Of a stretch of DNA of 64,000 nucleotides, positions 62,460-64,000 are shown one piece after another. Position 1 is the first letter of the stretch. Every line of letters begins with the position of its first letter. The position numbers and the translations under genes are program-made. Under the pieces are notes generated by a model, which had not been told where the DNA came from, did no database searches, and saw only the letters and a program-made list of their open reading frames with translations. This stretch comes from Agapetus fuscipes (lineage: Eukaryota > Arthropoda > Insecta > Trichoptera > Glossosomatidae), in NCBI GenBank assembly GCA_951799405.1, contig OX637334.1:13950001-14014000 (forward strand), written 5' to 3'.

Positions 62460-62838
62460 GCCAACATTATAAAAAAGAAATGCAAGTCTTCATATTTGTA
62501 TGAGATATTTTGAGTGTTGAAATTGAATATTTGCATACAACAGATTGTAGACGGACTCTCCTGAAGATTGTGTTGGTTGGTCACTGCTTCCCTTACGACA
62601 GCGTAACGATCTCACAAACAAGCTGACATTACCAGCTTTCATAGAGTAACAAAATGACTTTATTAAAAAGAAAATCATTGGCCAGGTTAATAAGACCTGA
62701 TGATAAAAATATGACTCGTTAAAGTTTTAATAGATTAGATATTAGAAGCAACCTACAGCGACAAGGTTGTTAAATTTAAAAAGGGTATGAAGAACAAGTA
62801 TGAATAAGAAAAAAAAATGTTGTCCGGATGAGCTCAAT
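62460..62838. other. No gene recognised
   Basis: Unassigned. Confidence 0.4.
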
Positions 62839-62839
62839 T

Positions 62840-63105
62840 GAGATGACTCTTACGGTCATAACCACATCGCTACAGTTTGATTCCCACCAAGAGTGTTAGA
62901 CATTATTATCCGTTTCGTTGTTTTTTTCTAACGTGAAAACGTTTATACAGCCTTCATAAGAAATAAAACCTACTTATCAGATTAGGGGACCAAAGAACCT
63001 TCACAAATTCCTCACGAAGTTGCCTATTACTTGTGAAAATAAATAGGTTCTTTTTCTTAATGCAGCCCCTTGAGAGACAATGCGGCAATGGTTGCACTGT
63101 GGGTA
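62840..63105 (+). mobile_element. SINE-A, diverged full copy
   Basis: B box ACAGTTTGATTCCCACC; CAGCCTTCATAAGAAATAA; CTTGTGAAAATAAATAGG; end GAGAGACAATGCGGCAATGG. The A-box half of the head is degenerate. Confidence 0.72.
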
Positions 63106-63109
63106 TATA

Positions 63110-63490
63110 ATGTATTTGCAGTGTAGTTGTTTTTATATATAACTTTCAAGGAATGACACTTGCATGTTCAAGTTTGCAGAAGATCATTTTTCATTATGAA
63201 AGCTGAAAGATGACAGTTGAAAGTTGCAACCCACAGTAAAGTAAGCTGTGAGAAAAGTGAGTGTCATTAAAATACGTGGTACGCCACTGTCATATGACAG
63301 TGGTATTTAAGAAATGCATCCTGCTCTAGAGATGGGGCAATCACTCGCTAGACGAAAAGTTGAACAACAAAGGGTAAATAAATGTATGCATCTTTAGAAT
63401 AATGGAGTTCGAAAAGGATGATCGTAATTCGTTTATTTCTCGACGGGAAAAGTCGCACTTTTACGTTACTAGGGTCTATGGCAACCCACT
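63110..63490. other. No gene recognised
   Basis: A short inverted pair CCACTGTCATATGACAGTGG (20 bp perfect palindrome) stands at 63284-63303. The rest is unassigned. Confidence 0.45.
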
Positions 63491-63492
63491 GT

Positions 63493-63630
63493 TGGTTTAT
63501 TTTGTAAGTGCACATGCAGCATGCTTACGCGCGAACTTACAAGTTTCTCTTTGTTGGTGGGTGCATGCATGAAACATGAATATTTTTTGTTTACACATAA
63601 AAAAAATGCAAATTAGATTTTATAATCTGT
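63493..63630 (+). repeat. 3T repeat, 3' half
   Basis: GTTTATTTTGTAAGTGCAC, ATGCAGCATGC, GCGCGAACTTACAAG, end AAATGCAAATTAGATTTTA. Confidence 0.72.
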
Positions 63631-63639
63631 TTATAGATA

Positions 63640-63754
63640 ATAAATATATAGAACAACAATGGTCCCAAAACAGATCCTTGTGGCACTCCCAACGGGGCTA
63701 GAAATGGTTGAGATTGAAATTAGCCATTCGAGACGTATTGAGCCCTGTTTTGGA
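63640..63754 (-). pseudogene. Reverse-transcriptase fragment (motif B)
   Basis: The minus strand reads FQNRAQYVSNG, a stop, then FLAPLGVPQGSVLGPLLFYI. GVPQGS-LGPLLF is motif B of Jockey/CR1-type reverse transcriptases, and the preceding NR-QYV segment is in the expected place. Only ~37 residues survive. Too short and altered to assign to LINE-1, whose motif B reads GVPQGSHLGPLLF. Confidence 0.75.
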
Positions 63755-63756
63755 AA

Positions 63757-63850
63757 TCTTCTTCTTCTTCTTCTTCAGCCTGTATTGATCGTCCACTCCT
63801 GGACGTAGGCCTCCTCTCGCATTTTCCATTCATTTCTATGGAGAAAATCC
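63757..63850 (-). pseudogene. Non-LTR retrotransposon C-terminus with (GAA)n tail
   Basis: The minus strand reads HRNEWKMREEAYVQEWTINTG, a stop, then a (GAA)6-7 tail (TTC repeats at 63757-63777). A frame end followed by a simple tail matches the 3' end of a non-LTR element. A comparable relic is at 1845-1962. Confidence 0.65.
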
Positions 63851-64000
63851 GAATTGCTCGAGTTTGTTTAGCAAAATTTATCTTTGCATTTTTGATCATT
63901 TAAAAACATTTAATACCATAAAATAATTTTCCCATCATAAAATAATTAAGGTTGTCTGTAAGATATCGCCATGTGCGATAAGACCGCCCATTGTACATAT
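63851..64000. other. Window end, nothing recognised
   Basis: AT-rich; no feature identified. Confidence 0.4.

Noticed and set aside
63640..63850. RT fragment and C-terminal relic as one element
   Set aside because: The (GAA)n tail lies between them and the order is wrong for one element, so they are two neighbours.

Overview
This is a gene-poor, AT-rich (roughly two-thirds A+T) window of animal nuclear DNA. It is most likely from an arthropod, probably an insect. The evidence is the mix of non-LTR retrotransposon relics, tRNA-headed SINEs, insect-like 5S rRNA-derived SINEs and many foldback MITEs. I cannot name the species or order. I found no host protein-coding gene, no real tRNA gene and no viral or bacterial insert. 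The only long reading frames belong to transposable elements.

Working names used below. '3T repeat': a ~250 bp unit that begins near TTCCTTGACTTATAGG and ends near TTGCAACTTAGATT, with about 45 copies and fragments on both strands. It equals the 3' untranslated end of a non-LTR retrotransposon (LINE-2) and carries an (AGATT)n tail. 'SINE-A': a tRNA-like head (TTGGTAGAGT... GGTTTGATTCCC) followed by a ~200 bp body ending near GGGGACAACGCGGCAAGAAG. 'SINE-B': a 5S rRNA-derived head fused to a tRNA-like unit and a ~220 bp tail, with three long copies and many tRNA/tail relics. 'SINE-C': a third tRNA-like family with the motif AACGTTGGTTCGA. 'Hairpin-core family': foldback sequences sharing CTGAnGA-N-stem-loop-stem-GAAA, which resembles a hammerhead ribozyme core.

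Layout. 0-8 kb: 3T copies, then a nearly complete Jockey/CR1-type LINE (LINE-1, minus strand, 39-base poly-T marking its tail, ORF2 split by one in-frame stop), SINE-A copies in opposite orientations, and a nested pair of LINE-2 3' ends. 8-24 kb: scattered 3T copies, foldback MITEs, two long palindromes of the hairpin-core type (12.9-13.1 and 21.6-21.9 kb) and the first SINE-B. 24-27 kb: a hAT-like nonautonomous element split by a 3T copy, then a recent ~0.6 kb tandem duplication that carries SINE-A, 3T and Helitron-like ends. 27-39 kb: dense 3T, SINE-A and SINE-B, a LINE-2 3' end, and a 3T copy inserted into another 3T copy with a target-site duplication. 39-49 kb: long featureless stretches, a 38 bp minisatellite, and a foldback element whose arms are arrays of a 14 bp motif. 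49-64 kb: a decayed copy of a multicopy, probably transposon-linked arthropod gene, more MITEs, the best LINE-2 copy (itself hit by a 3T insertion), a 32 bp minisatellite, and further reverse-transcriptase relics.

The elements form networks. LINE-2 supplies a reverse-transcriptase frame and the 3' end shared with the 3T repeats, which suggests an autonomous/parasite pair. SINE-A, SINE-B and SINE-C presumably depended on LINE machinery as well, but I could not identify their partners.
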